From positions 682,001-746,000 of the forward strand of contig NZ_CP064056.1 of the NCBI RefSeq assembly GCF_015775975.1: DNA of 64,000 nt, written 5' to 3'. Positions 18,453 through 26,694 of this stretch are shown here, one piece after another. The translations under genes and the position numbers were made by a program. Every line of letters starts with the position of its first letter. Position 1 is the first letter of the stretch. The stretch comes from Staphylococcus lloydii (lineage in GTDB: Bacteria > Bacillota > Bacilli > Staphylococcales > Staphylococcaceae). Under the pieces are notes generated by a model. That model had not been told where the DNA came from, searched no databases, and was given only the letters and a program-made list of their open reading frames with translations.

Positions 18453-18965
18453 ATGGCCAAATATAATGTGGAAAACGATAACGTTAATGTAAACCTAGAA
18501 AGGTTATTTAAATCTTCTCCTGAGCTTTTATATCGTGCATGGACGGACGAAAGATTACTTAAACGTTGGTTTATGACTTCGGAAAGAACAAATCAACTTA
18601 TTAAAATTGATGCGCAAGAACAAGGTTCTTATGAAATTATAGATATACGTAAAGGGAAAGAAAACAAAGTTCAAGGCCGATTTGAGTCATTAGAAGAAAA
18701 CGAATTTATAGCTATGACGATAGGTATGCCTGAAATTAGTGACGCGGAAGATAAGGTCACAGTAGAAATCTTTGAAAGAGAAGCAGGTATTACACAAATG
18801 ATTTTTAATTATAATGCGGTAGTACCTAAAGAAAGAAGACTTTCAAATTTAGAATATAAACAAAAGAAAAAAGAATATCATGATTCCACTGCCCATGGTT
18901 TTGAAATGATGTTCGATAAATTACAACAAGTTGTTGCAGATGAACGTGAAAATGGTTCAAATTAA
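18453..18965 (+). CDS. AHSA1/SRPBCC-domain protein
   Basis: 170 aa with one START-like SRPBCC domain of the Hsp90-activator AHSA1 type. Seen: the opening SSPELLYRAWTDERLLKRWF motif and a central GRFESLEENEFIAMTI segment. Bacterial members bind hydrophobic ligands, but the function here is unknown. ATG at 18453 follows AGGTGA by 5 bp; the upstream in-frame GTG at 18444 lies inside that site. It is monocistronic with its own terminator. Confidence 0.78.
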   Translation: MAKYNVENDNVNVNLERLFKSSPELLYRAWTDERLLKRWFMTSERTNQLIKIDAQEQGSYEIIDIRKGKENKVQGRFESLEENEFIAMTIGMPEISDAEDKVTVEIFEREAGITQMIFNYNAVVPKERRLSNLEYKQKKKEYHDSTAHGFEMMFDKLQQVVADERENGSN

Positions 18966-18967
18966 TT

Positions 18968-19007
18968 AAAAGCTAGGATGAAGTCGTCTTTCATCCTAGC
19001 TTTTTTA
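18968..19007. terminator. Terminator after the AHSA1 gene
   Basis: AAGCTAGGATGA / TCATCCTAGCTT stem with a TTTTTT tail; the neighbouring gene is convergent, so it may serve both. Confidence 0.85.
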
Positions 19008-19022
19008 TTGCTTAAATTTAAT

Positions 19023-19781
19023 TTAAAGTGTGCCAAATTCGATACGCTCATTAAACTTTCTTACAACTGTTTCAAAAAAGATATGATAACTAATGAAACT
19101 TGAATAATCAGTGCCATCATGAAGGTAAAATGTATTGCTAGAAACATAAACATTGTAATTCGCTTTTTGCGCTAGGTTGTTGTCTTTTAATGTCGTTACT
19201 GAAATAAAATATTGTTGCTTAAGTTGTAAAGCATTTGTGATCTCCGGTATTTGATAAGATTCGCCAGATAAAGAGATGATGAAGAATAAATCTTGAGGCG
19301 TTGACTTGTTTAATATCATTTTTAATTCATGTACATCGTGCAGAACAATAATGTTTTTGTGTATTGTCAATAACACACGTTGAGCTTCTTGAGCGACATT
19401 TAATTGTGCTAATCCTGTGCCATATAGATAAATTGTATCTGCTTCTAGTAATTTATCGGTAATAAGCGTATAGTCAATACGTTCTAAATAAGCGAATGTA
19501 TTCTTAATTTCTTGCTGAAATCCTTCAATTGAATCTGAAGGAAGTTGTTGCACTTGTTCGGTTTCAAATTTTAGGTAAGATTTAAAATCACTATAACCAT
19601 CAAAACCTAATTTTTTAGTGAATCGGTGTATAGAAGCATTAGAAGCATGCGTATGTGCAGCAAGTTCTTGTATTTTCATCGATTTACATGCGTGAATATG
19701 TGTATTAATAAATTGGGCGATATGTAAATCATTATCGTTAAGCTTATCGAAATTTTTATTTAATCTTTCGTCTAAAAACAA
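19023..19781 (-). CDS. RpiR-family regulator with SIS domain, next to a glucoside PTS
   Basis: 252 aa. The N-terminal RpiR HTH (HTHASNASIHRFTKKLGFDGYSDFK region, residues ~40-70) is followed by a SIS sugar-phosphate-binding domain (YLYGTGLAQ, FFIISLSGES). RpiR proteins sense phosphosugars. It is divergent from the PTS gene at 19981, so control of that PTS is the natural inference. GAAAATATTTTC at 19801-19812, just upstream of its start, is a candidate operator. Confidence 0.85.
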   Translation of the reverse strand: MFLDERLNKNFDKLNDNDLHIAQFINTHIHACKSMKIQELAAHTHASNASIHRFTKKLGFDGYSDFKSYLKFETEQVQQLPSDSIEGFQQEIKNTFAYLERIDYTLITDKLLEADTIYLYGTGLAQLNVAQEAQRVLLTIHKNIIVLHDVHELKMILNKSTPQDLFFIISLSGESYQIPEITNALQLKQQYFISVTTLKDNNLAQKANYNVYVSSNTFYLHDGTDYSSFISYHIFFETVVRKFNERIEFGTL

Positions 19782-19800
19782 GTGAGCACCTCATTTACTT

Positions 19801-19812
19801 GAAAATATTTTC
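19801..19812. promoter_or_regulatory. Palindrome in the RpiR-PTS intergenic region
   Basis: Perfect 12-bp palindrome GAAAATATTTTC 20 bp upstream of the RpiR start, with the related GAAAATATAATC shortly after (19820-19831). Position suggests RpiR operators; in AT-rich DNA a chance match is possible. Confidence 0.35.
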
Positions 19813-19875
19813 GGTTTTTGAAAATATAATCTGATTATACAAAACATTTCAAAATGACGTCAAACTGTTGTTTAA

Positions 19876-19891
19876 ATGTAAGCGTTTACTA
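19876..19891. promoter_or_regulatory. cre-like site upstream of the glucoside PTS
   Basis: ATGTAAGCGTTTACTA fits the CcpA consensus WTGNAARCGNWWWCAW except one base. It lies 90 bp before the PTS gene and would place it under catabolite repression. Confidence 0.6.
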
Positions 19892-19980
19892 TAACATATG
19901 ATTAAGTAAAAAAATTGAAAAATAAATTAGCTGTTAAGCTTTATACAATCAATTTTTATAAATAGTATTGGGGTGTCTAT

Positions 19981-21558
19981 ATGAATGCAATTAAACGATT
20001 TGGTAGTGCTATGATTGTACCCGTACTTATGTTTGCTTTCTTCGGGATAGTTTTAGGATTTGCGACTTTATTCAAAAATCCAGCTATTATGGGAAGTATT
20101 GCAGATAGTGGTACGGCTTGGACTAAAGTTTGGACGGTTATTGAATCAGGTGGTTGGACTATTTTCAATCATATGGAAATAGTTTTTGTGGTAGGCTTAC
20201 CAATTTCCCTAGCTAAGAAAGCATCGGGACATGCAACATTAGCAGCATTAATGGGATATTTAATGTTCAATACGTTTATTAATGCCATATTAACGCAATG
20301 GCCACATACTTTTGGCGCTAACTTTAATAAAGGTGTAGAAAATGTTACTGGATTAAAATCTATTGCCGGTATAGATACATTGGACACTAATATTTTAGGC
20401 GCTATTATAATTTCAAGTATTGTAACTTGGATACATAATAAATATTATAGTAAAAAATTACCTGAGATGTTAGGTATTTTCCAAGGGTTAACCTTTGTTG
20501 TTACTATTTCATTCTTTGTCATGTTACCTATTGCGCTAATTACATGTATAGTATGGCCAACAGTACAAGATGCAATTTCGTCACTACAAGGTTTCATTAT
20601 AGGATCTGGTTATGTAGGTGTTTGGTTATATCACTTCTTAGAAAGAGTACTCATACCTACAGGGTTACATCATTTTATATACGCACCAGTTGAAGTTGGT
20701 CCAGTAGTAGTCAATGATGGCTTGAAAGCTGAATGGTTTAAACATGTAAATGAATTTGCTAAAAGTACAAAACCATTAAAAGACCAATTCCATTATGGCT
20801 TTATGTTACAAGGAAATGGGAAAGTATTTGGTGCTATTGGTATAGCATTGGCGATGTATTCAACTACGCCTAAAGAAAACAAGAAAAAAGTAGCGGCGCT
20901 ATTAATACCAGCGACACTTACCGCAGTAGTGGTAGGTATCACTGAACCATTAGAATTTACGTTCCTATTTATTGCTCCATATCTTTTTGTCATACATGCG
21001 ATATTAGCTGCAACAATGGATACTGTAATGTATGGATTTGGATTAGTAGGTAACTTTGGCGGAGGATTAATTGATTTCTTTGCAACTAACTGGATTCCGT
21101 TAGGACAAAACCATTGGATGACCTATGTTATACAAATTATTATCGGCTTAATATTTACAGGTATTTACTTTGTAGTATTCAGATTTTTAATTTTGAAATT
21201 CGATATACCTTTACCTGGACGTAAAAAGGAAGAAGAAAATGTTAAGCTTTACAGTAAAAATGACTATAAAGAAAGTAAAGGTGGAGCAACTGCTTCAACA
21301 GGTAACGAATACGAAGATAAAGCTATCTACTATTTAGAAGGTTTAGGTGGAGCTGAAAATATTAAAGACGTGACAAATTGTGCGACAAGATTACGTCTGA
21401 CTGTCAATGATCCTGAAAAGGTTGAAGGCAACGATTACTTTATTCACAATCAGCAGGCTCACGGTTTAGTTAAAAGTGGAAAAAATGTACAAGTTATCGT
21501 TGGTATGTCAGTGCCACAAGTTAGAGAAGCATTTGAAGAGATATTAAATAATAAATAA
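19981..21558 (+). CDS. PTS alpha-glucoside/maltose-type transporter, EIICB
   Basis: 525-aa permease that would take up and phosphorylate a glucoside using PEP-derived phosphate through HPr and EIIA. Residues 1-~420 form the polytopic EIIC domain, with the LGITEPLEFTFLF-type sugar loop (VGITEPLEFTFLF near 318-330). Residues ~440-525 form EIIB, with the phosphorylated Cys in DVTNCATRLRLTV near 467. No EIIA and no phosphoglucosidase gene are adjacent. It resembles GlvC/MalP-type EIICB proteins. It is divergent from an RpiR regulator and has a cre-like site upstream. GGGGTG precedes the start. Confidence 0.88.
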   Translation: MNAIKRFGSAMIVPVLMFAFFGIVLGFATLFKNPAIMGSIADSGTAWTKVWTVIESGGWTIFNHMEIVFVVGLPISLAKKASGHATLAALMGYLMFNTFINAILTQWPHTFGANFNKGVENVTGLKSIAGIDTLDTNILGAIIISSIVTWIHNKYYSKKLPEMLGIFQGLTFVVTISFFVMLPIALITCIVWPTVQDAISSLQGFIIGSGYVGVWLYHFLERVLIPTGLHHFIYAPVEVGPVVVNDGLKAEWFKHVNEFAKSTKPLKDQFHYGFMLQGNGKVFGAIGIALAMYSTTPKENKKKVAALLIPATLTAVVVGITEPLEFTFLFIAPYLFVIHAILAATMDTVMYGFGLVGNFGGGLIDFFATNWIPLGQNHWMTYVIQIIIGLIFTGIYFVVFRFLILKFDIPLPGRKKEEENVKLYSKNDYKESKGGATASTGNEYEDKAIYYLEGLGGAENIKDVTNCATRLRLTVNDPEKVEGNDYFIHNQQAHGLVKSGKNVQVIVGMSVPQVREAFEEILNNK

Positions 21559-21579
21559 AGAATTAATAGAACAACATTA

Positions 21580-21622
21580 AAAAGCACGCATAAGATGATT
21601 ACGTCTTATGCGTGCTTTATTT
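21580..21622. terminator. Terminator after the PTS gene
   Basis: Perfect 15-bp stem AAAGCACGCATAAGA / TCTTATGCGTGCTTT, followed by ATTTTAT, between convergent genes. Confidence 0.85.
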
Positions 21623-21635
21623 TATCGTATCGTTA

Positions 21636-22172
21636 TTATGATATATGTTCTTTACGTATACTAGCTACTTTTGGGCAATATACGGCATTGAATATATCGA
21701 TATTCTTCGTTGCTAATTGGAAGATAAGCTGAGCGAATGTTGCGACAGAGCAGTTAACATTAAGTGTATTTTTAGACATTGTATATGCGATAGACTCAGA
21801 TGTAGTAAGCATATTCATAATGTCGATGATTTTATCTTTAATAAATGCATCGCTTAAACCGTCTATGTAAATTTCAAAACGTTTAGATGCTCTTGGTAAT
21901 TGTTCTGAATCAATAAGAGTGTGAGCTTTTGAAGATTTAACTACTTGATAAATAGTATAATTATTAAAACTTAAAAAACTTATTAAGAAAGGTAATTGTT
22001 GTTTCGGTAGAGTGATTTCTAAAGCATAAATATGCTTATATTTTGTAATTGTGTAGTTTAAAGCACTACAAAAGTTAATTTGACGACATAATTTTAAGAG
22101 TTGTTTACGGTTTTTACGTTTATTTAAACCACCAATATTTAAAATAAACGTTTCAGTTTTATCAATAAACAT
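21636..22172 (-). CDS. Unknown protein with an internal two-fold repeat
   Basis: 178 aa, no family recognised. Two halves look related: residues ~7-75 (FILNIGGLNKRKNRKQL... to NNYTIYQVV) and ~97-167 (FEIYIDGLSDAFIKDKI... to NIDIFNAVY). Both show strand, GL turn, helix, strand, helix, a ferredoxin-like pattern that recalls heavy-metal-associated domains. However the CxxC metal site is missing. No signal peptide or membrane segment. It is monocistronic, convergent with the PTS gene, and codon use is like its neighbours. A ribosome site GGGAGGA lies 6-8 bp upstream. Its role is unknown. Confidence 0.7.
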   Translation of the reverse strand: MFIDKTETFILNIGGLNKRKNRKQLLKLCRQINFCSALNYTITKYKHIYALEITLPKQQLPFLISFLSFNNYTIYQVVKSSKAHTLIDSEQLPRASKRFEIYIDGLSDAFIKDKIIDIMNMLTTSESIAYTMSKNTLNVNCSVATFAQLIFQLATKNIDIFNAVYCPKVASIRKEHIS

Positions 22173-22343
22173 CTGAGTCCTCCCATTCTATATAATAAAT
22201 TTTAGCATTACATTGTCGTAGGTAATGTTAGATTTTTTCTAGTTCTATTAAATTGTACCACTCTTTTTTTGTAATAGCACTAGGTCTTTGGGATGAACTC
22301 AAAGTAATTTGAAAAATTATAAATTAATTAAGTAATTCTTTAG

Positions 22344-22358
22344 AATTTTCTGAAAATA
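22344..22358. promoter_or_regulatory. CodY-like box upstream of the BASS transporter
   Basis: AATTTTCTGAAAATA matches the CodY consensus AATTTTCWGAAAATT at 14 of 15 positions. It lies 66 bp before the start codon, where CodY would block transcription when branched-chain amino acids and GTP are plentiful. Confidence 0.7.
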
Positions 22359-22424
22359 TATTGAGCTCATTACTAAAGTGTGATACATTTTTCTGTATTA
22401 CATAATTAAGGGAAGTGTTGAGAG

Positions 22425-23339
22425 ATGTTAACAAAAGTAAGTAGATTTGCAACAAACACATTCTTGTTTTGGATGTTAGTCGCAGCTATTATTGGATTTG
22501 TTTTTCCAACTGAATTGGCACAAATAAGTAAATATGTGCCATATTTATTAGGTATTGTGATGATTGGTATGGGGTTAACGATTGATCCGAAAGACTTTAA
22601 AATAGTATTTCAAGCGCCACGTTCAGTTATTATTGGGGTTATTTTACAGTTTACAGTTATGCCGGTTACGGCATTCGTTATCGCTAAAGTTTTTCAATTA
22701 CCACCTGAAATTGCTATTGGGGTTATTTTAGTAGGATGTTGTCCAGGCGGTACTTCTAGTAACGTGATGAGTTATTTAGCAAAGGCTAACGTAGCACTTT
22801 CTGTCGCAATTACGAGCGTGTCTACGTTACTTGCACCAATCGTTACACCAGCGCTCATTTTCTTATTTGCTAACCAATGGTTAAATGTTTCATTTGGAAG
22901 CATGTTATGGTCAGTCGTACAAGTCGTGCTAATTCCAATTATCATTGGCTTTATTTTACAAAAAGTATTTAAAAACTTTGCTGCTAAATCTGCAACTGCA
23001 TTACCTATCGTTTCTGTCATTGCTATTTCATTGATTTTAGCCTCTGTCGTAGGTGGTAGCAAATCTCAAATTTTACAAACAGGTTTATTAATATTCGCTG
23101 TCGTTATTCTACATAATATAGTAGGTTACGCTTTAGGTTATGGTTTGGCTAAAGTATTAAAATTAGAAAGAGCAGATAAAAAAGCTGTTTCAATTGAAGT
23201 AGGTATGCAAAATTCAGGTTTAGCCGTTTCTTTGGCAACCGTGCATTTCAATCCTTTAGCAGCAGTTCCTGGAGCCGTATTTAGCTTAGTACATAATATT
23301 ACAGGGCCTATACTTGCAAGATATTGGTCTAAAAAATAA
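22425..23339 (+). CDS. Bile acid:sodium symporter (BASS) family transporter
   Basis: 304-aa membrane protein with nine or ten hydrophobic segments. Seen: GIVMIGMGLTIDPKDF near residues 45-60, VGCCPGGTSSNVMSYLA near 105-121 (a crossover motif of the family) and SIEVGMQNSGLAVSLA near 256-271. Bacterial BASS proteins carry organic acids such as pantoate or keto acids with Na+; the substrate here is unknown. A CodY-like box upstream suggests that it moves an amino-acid-related compound (inference). A terminator follows. Confidence 0.87.
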   Translation: MLTKVSRFATNTFLFWMLVAAIIGFVFPTELAQISKYVPYLLGIVMIGMGLTIDPKDFKIVFQAPRSVIIGVILQFTVMPVTAFVIAKVFQLPPEIAIGVILVGCCPGGTSSNVMSYLAKANVALSVAITSVSTLLAPIVTPALIFLFANQWLNVSFGSMLWSVVQVVLIPIIIGFILQKVFKNFAAKSATALPIVSVIAISLILASVVGGSKSQILQTGLLIFAVVILHNIVGYALGYGLAKVLKLERADKKAVSIEVGMQNSGLAVSLATVHFNPLAAVPGAVFSLVHNITGPILARYWSKK

Positions 23340-23348
23340 TAACTTAGT

Positions 23349-23383
23349 AACTGAGGTACGTATAAGCGTATCTCAGTTTCTTT
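23349..23383 (+). terminator. Terminator after the BASS gene
   Basis: AACTGAG-TACG / CGTA-CTCAGTT with one bulge, followed by TCTTTATG; the T-run is weak. Confidence 0.6.
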
Positions 23384-23460
23384 ATGACTTACAAAAATAT
23401 TATGTGATAAACTGTGTATTAATGAATATATAATAGACAACATGGTTTGGAGGATAAAAA

Positions 23461-24096
23461 ATGTATAAAGCAGTAGTATTCGATTTTGATGGCACAATTA
23501 TTGATACAGAAAAACATTTATATGACATAATAAATAAGCATTTAACCAAACATAACCATGAACCTGTATCGCTAGACTTTTATACGGGCTCAATTGGTGG
23601 AGCTGCCAACGATTTACACGAATATTTAGAGGATAAATTAGGAGAAGCACTGAAAGAAGAAATATATACTGAACACCATGAAACGAGTAAGGATTTACCA
23701 ATATTTGAAGAAATAAAAAATTTGATGGCGTATTTAAAACAACGCCATATTCCAATGGCAATAGCGACAAGTAGTTATAGAGCGTCTATCGAACCTGCTT
23801 TTAAACAATTAGCATTAGACGATTATATTGATGTTGTTGTAGGTAGGGAAGATGTCGCAGAAGTAAAACCAAATCCAGAACTATACTTAACGGCAGTGCA
23901 GGCTTTAAATTATAATCCAGTGAATTGTCTGGCATTAGAAGATTCTGTAAATGGTGCAACGGCTGCTATAAATGCAGGTCTTGATGTCATCGTTAATACG
24001 AATAAAATGACTGAAAATCAAGATTTTGCAAATGTGGCATATTTAAATAAAGATATTAGTACTGCAAATATAATTGCTAACTATTTTGAAGCGTAA
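23461..24096 (+). CDS. HAD-superfamily hydrolase (beta-phosphoglucomutase-like)
   Basis: 211-aa cytosolic phosphatase of HAD subfamily IA. Seen: motif I VFDFDGTIIDTE with nucleophile Asp near residue 8, motif II ATSSYRAS near 100, Lys in EVKPNPELY near 141, and motif III ALEDSVNGATAA near 160. The cap is helical as in beta-phosphoglucomutases and phosphoglycolate phosphatases. The substrate cannot be told. It is followed 20 bp later by a small membrane protein gene, perhaps in one transcript. Confidence 0.87.
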   Translation: MYKAVVFDFDGTIIDTEKHLYDIINKHLTKHNHEPVSLDFYTGSIGGAANDLHEYLEDKLGEALKEEIYTEHHETSKDLPIFEEIKNLMAYLKQRHIPMAIATSSYRASIEPAFKQLALDDYIDVVVGREDVAEVKPNPELYLTAVQALNYNPVNCLALEDSVNGATAAINAGLDVIVNTNKMTENQDFANVAYLNKDISTANIIANYFEA

Positions 24097-24116
24097 CAAA
24101 ATGAAAGGTGCTTAAT

Positions 24117-24308
24117 ATGGCTATGAATTTAATATTATTCTTTTTAGCAGGACCTATAATTTTAGCTATTGGCAATCTTATTCTTGGACCAATTTTTAAT
24201 AAAAAAATTCCTTTTAGAATCCAAGTAAGATCATTTATAGTGAGTACAATCATATATTTAATCTGTGCTGGGTTACTGTATCATTTTTTCTTATCCAGTA
24301 AATTTTAA
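24117..24308 (+). CDS. Small membrane protein, unknown
   Basis: 63 aa with two hydrophobic segments (residues ~3-25 and ~40-60) separated by a short basic loop. No family recognised. ATG at 24117 follows GAAAGG by about 8 bp; an in-frame GTG at 24108 falls in the site itself. It lies 20 bp after the HAD gene and ends at a terminator, so the two probably share a transcript. Confidence 0.6.
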   Translation: MAMNLILFFLAGPIILAIGNLILGPIFNKKIPFRIQVRSFIVSTIIYLICAGLLYHFFLSSKF

Positions 24309-24310
24309 AT

Positions 24311-24359
24311 AAAAAAACAGATGGCTATCTAATTGAAAAGATAGTCATCTGTTTTTTCG
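24311..24359. terminator. Terminator after the small membrane protein
   Basis: AAAAAACAGATGGCTATCT / AGATAGTCATCTGTTTTTT with one mismatch; faces a convergent gene and could act on both strands. Confidence 0.85.
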
Positions 24360-24371
24360 TGTGTTAACAAG

Positions 24372-24557
24372 TTATTTCAGAAATTGAAATACTAAAGTTG
24401 CTATTACTAATACAAGTAATAGGGCATCGACGCCAATCATAATATTAAAACGTGTGCTTTTTTGACCGGCAAGTTTGCTTTTTTTAGCAGCTTTCATGTT
24501 TGGTATCAAACTAACTAATAATAAAATAATAATTACTATACCTAAGAAGATAGTCAT
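24372..24557 (-). CDS. Small two-segment membrane protein
   Basis: 61 aa. Two hydrophobic segments (residues 2-18 and ~40-60) flank a Lys/Arg-rich loop, so both ends probably lie outside. The gene overlaps the preceding one by 4 bp (ATGA), which indicates coupled translation. No family is recognised. Confidence 0.65.
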   Translation of the reverse strand: MTIFLGIVIIILLLVSLIPNMKAAKKSKLAGQKSTRFNIMIGVDALLLVLVIATLVFQFLK

Positions 24558-24913
24558 TTAGGGCCACCTCCTTGTTTACGTTTATCGATATATACCCATA
24601 TATAACCTGCGATAACTCCTAAAACAAGACCAGCAATAATCGCTATTTTTAAGGTGGATAAAATACCACCAATAATAACACAAATAAGCATTGCAATTGG
24701 GATAGTCGTTCCAAATTTAAATTTAAGTTCTGGCGTGTGCATCATCGCAAATAAGGTGAAGTATAGTACGCCTAAAACAAGTGCAGCTAAAATAGACTTA
24801 CCTACGAGAGCGGGAATGTCTCTATCATGTTGACCGAAATAATTCAGTATAAAAAACAGGATGCCAAAAATTATAGTTATGGTAACGGTACGGCTGAATA
24901 AATTTTTATTCAT
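24554..24913 (-). CDS. Four-segment membrane protein, unknown
   Basis: 119 aa, with about four hydrophobic helices and a short basic C-terminus ending DKRKQGGGPK. AAAGGAG lies 6-8 bp before the ATG at 24913. It forms a two-gene unit with the 61-aa protein downstream, overlapping by 4 bp. Function not recognised; the pair could form one complex. Confidence 0.7.
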   Translation of the reverse strand: MNKNLFSRTVTITIIFGILFFILNYFGQHDRDIPALVGKSILAALVLGVLYFTLFAMMHTPELKFKFGTTIPIAMLICVIIGGILSTLKIAIIAGLVLGVIAGYIWVYIDKRKQGGGPK

Positions 24914-25204
24914 AATGAACTCCTTTTTGTAAATATAGAGGAAATTATAGCATATAGTTTTATTTTATTATAATGAGAAAACAATAGCATTATAAAGGGT
25001 TCGATTTTTAGACATCATAATAATTTTAATTAAAAAGAAAAATACCTTTTGCAATTTTAGTGAAAGTATCATAGAATATATGAGGGGTTATGAAAGCCCT
25101 TACATTTTGAAAACTGTGTTTTTAATTAAAAATTTATAGTATAATAGCGAGATATAACATTTACAATTTTCGTTTATTTTTAAGAGAGATGGGGTTTGAA
25201 TTAA

Positions 25205-26593
25205 ATGAATGATGAAACAGAATTACATAGGGGGCTGAGTGCTCGACAAATTAGAATGATCGCACTCGGTGGTACTATCGGTGTCGGATTGTTTATGGGG
25301 GCAACGAGTACAATTAAATGGACTGGACCTTCAGTTATCTTTGCTTATTTAATTGCAGGTTTATTTTTATTCTTAGTTATGCGAGCAATGGGTGAGATGG
25401 TTTATCTATATCCTACAACAGGCTCGTTTGCTAACTTTGCAAGTGACTACATACATCCAGTTGCTGGGTACTTAACAGCATGGAGTAATATATTCCAGTG
25501 GATTGTCGTCGGTATGAGTGAGGTTATAGCCGTCGGTGAATATATGAATTTCTGGTTCCCGCATTTACCTCAATGGATTCCGGGAGTTATCGTTGTTTTA
25601 TTATTATTAGGAGCTAACTTAGTTTCTGTAAAAGCATTTGGTGAATTTGAATTCTGGTTTGCTATGATTAAAGTAGTAACAATTATCTTGATGATTGTTG
25701 CAGGTTTAGGTTTAATATTCTTTGGCTTCGGCAACGGTGGTCATGCAATTGGTTTATCTAATTTATGGTCAAACGGTGGCTTTATGCCAAATGGTTGGTT
25801 AGGCTTCTTCTTTGCATTATCAATTGTTATTGGTTCATATCAAGGGGTTGAACTTATCGGTATATCAGCCGGTGAAACAAAAGACCCTCAAAAAAATATA
25901 AAAAGTGCAGTTAATGGTATCATTTGGCGTATTTTAATTTTCTATTTAGGTGCGATTTTCGTTATTGTTACAGTTTATCCTTGGGATGAACTTGGTAATA
26001 TCGGTAGTCCATTCACAGCAACCTTTGCTAAAGTAGGTATCACATTTGCTGCAGGATTAATTAACTTTGTAGTGTTAACAGCGGCAATGTCTGGCTGTAA
26101 CTCAGGTATATTTAGTGCAAGTAGAATGACTTTCACTTTAGCTCAAAAAGGGCAAATGCCTAAAGTATTCTTAAAAGTAATGAAAAATGGCGTACCAGCA
26201 TATACAGTTATTGCTATTGCGATTGGTATTTTAATTGGTGCTTTACTAAACGTAATCTTACCTTTATTTATTAAAGGTGCAGATAGCGTCTTCGTATATG
26301 TATATAGTGCATCGATTTTACCTGGTATGGTGCCATGGTTTATGATATTAATTAGTCATTTAAGATTTAGAAAATTACATCCTGAAAAAGCAGAAGGTCA
26401 CCCATTCACAATGCCAGGTGGTAAATTTGCTAGCTATGTTACTATTTTATTCTTCTTATTAGTACTTATTGGAATGTTATTTAATAAAGAAACTGTAGTA
26501 TCCGTAGTTATCGGTATTGTATTCTTAGCATTTATGACTATCTTCTACTTCGTAAAAGGCTATCATAAATTAAATAAAGAAGATCAAATTTAA
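25205..26593 (+). CDS. Amino acid permease (AAT/APC family)
   Basis: 462-aa permease with 12 predicted helices. Seen: the family opening RQIRMIALGGTIGVGLFMG near residues 14-32, GPSVIFAYLIAG in helix 2, and the GVELIGISAGETKDPQKNI segment near 217-235 typical of amino acid transporters of the LysP/ProY/CycA/GabP group. The closest group may be the D-serine/D-alanine/glycine or proline type, but I cannot decide. A TATAAT lies at 25139-25144. The gap upstream (24914-25204) is AT-rich with no clear leader element. A terminator follows at 26598. Confidence 0.87.
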   Translation: MNDETELHRGLSARQIRMIALGGTIGVGLFMGATSTIKWTGPSVIFAYLIAGLFLFLVMRAMGEMVYLYPTTGSFANFASDYIHPVAGYLTAWSNIFQWIVVGMSEVIAVGEYMNFWFPHLPQWIPGVIVVLLLLGANLVSVKAFGEFEFWFAMIKVVTIILMIVAGLGLIFFGFGNGGHAIGLSNLWSNGGFMPNGWLGFFFALSIVIGSYQGVELIGISAGETKDPQKNIKSAVNGIIWRILIFYLGAIFVIVTVYPWDELGNIGSPFTATFAKVGITFAAGLINFVVLTAAMSGCNSGIFSASRMTFTLAQKGQMPKVFLKVMKNGVPAYTVIAIAIGILIGALLNVILPLFIKGADSVFVYVYSASILPGMVPWFMILISHLRFRKLHPEKAEGHPFTMPGGKFASYVTILFFLLVLIGMLFNKETVVSVVIGIVFLAFMTIFYFVKGYHKLNKEDQI

Positions 26594-26597
26594 TAAC

Positions 26598-26640
26598 AAA
26601 GGGCATGTTCAATTCAGTTTGAATATGTCCGATTTTTTTA
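26598..26640 (+). terminator. Terminator after the amino acid permease
   Basis: GGGCATGTTCAA / TTTGAATATGTCC (imperfect) followed by GATTTTTTT. Confidence 0.75.
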
Positions 26641-26647
26641 TCGGGTA

Positions 26648-26693
26648 AAAAAACACTTCATAGCGAAGCCTTAGGCTACTATGAAGTGTTTTT
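26648..26693 (-). terminator. Terminator of the mupG-murQPR operon
   Basis: AAAACACTTCATAG / CTATGAAGTGTTTT stem, with A-run on the plus-strand left side, giving a T-run on the minus strand immediately after murR. Confidence 0.85.
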
Positions 26694-26694
26694 A

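Noticed and set aside
25050-25190. CodY-like AATTTTAGTGAAAGT and ACATTTTGAAAACTG upstream of the amino acid permease
   Set aside because: Each has several mismatches to AATTTTCWGAAAATT; in such AT-rich DNA this is no better than chance.
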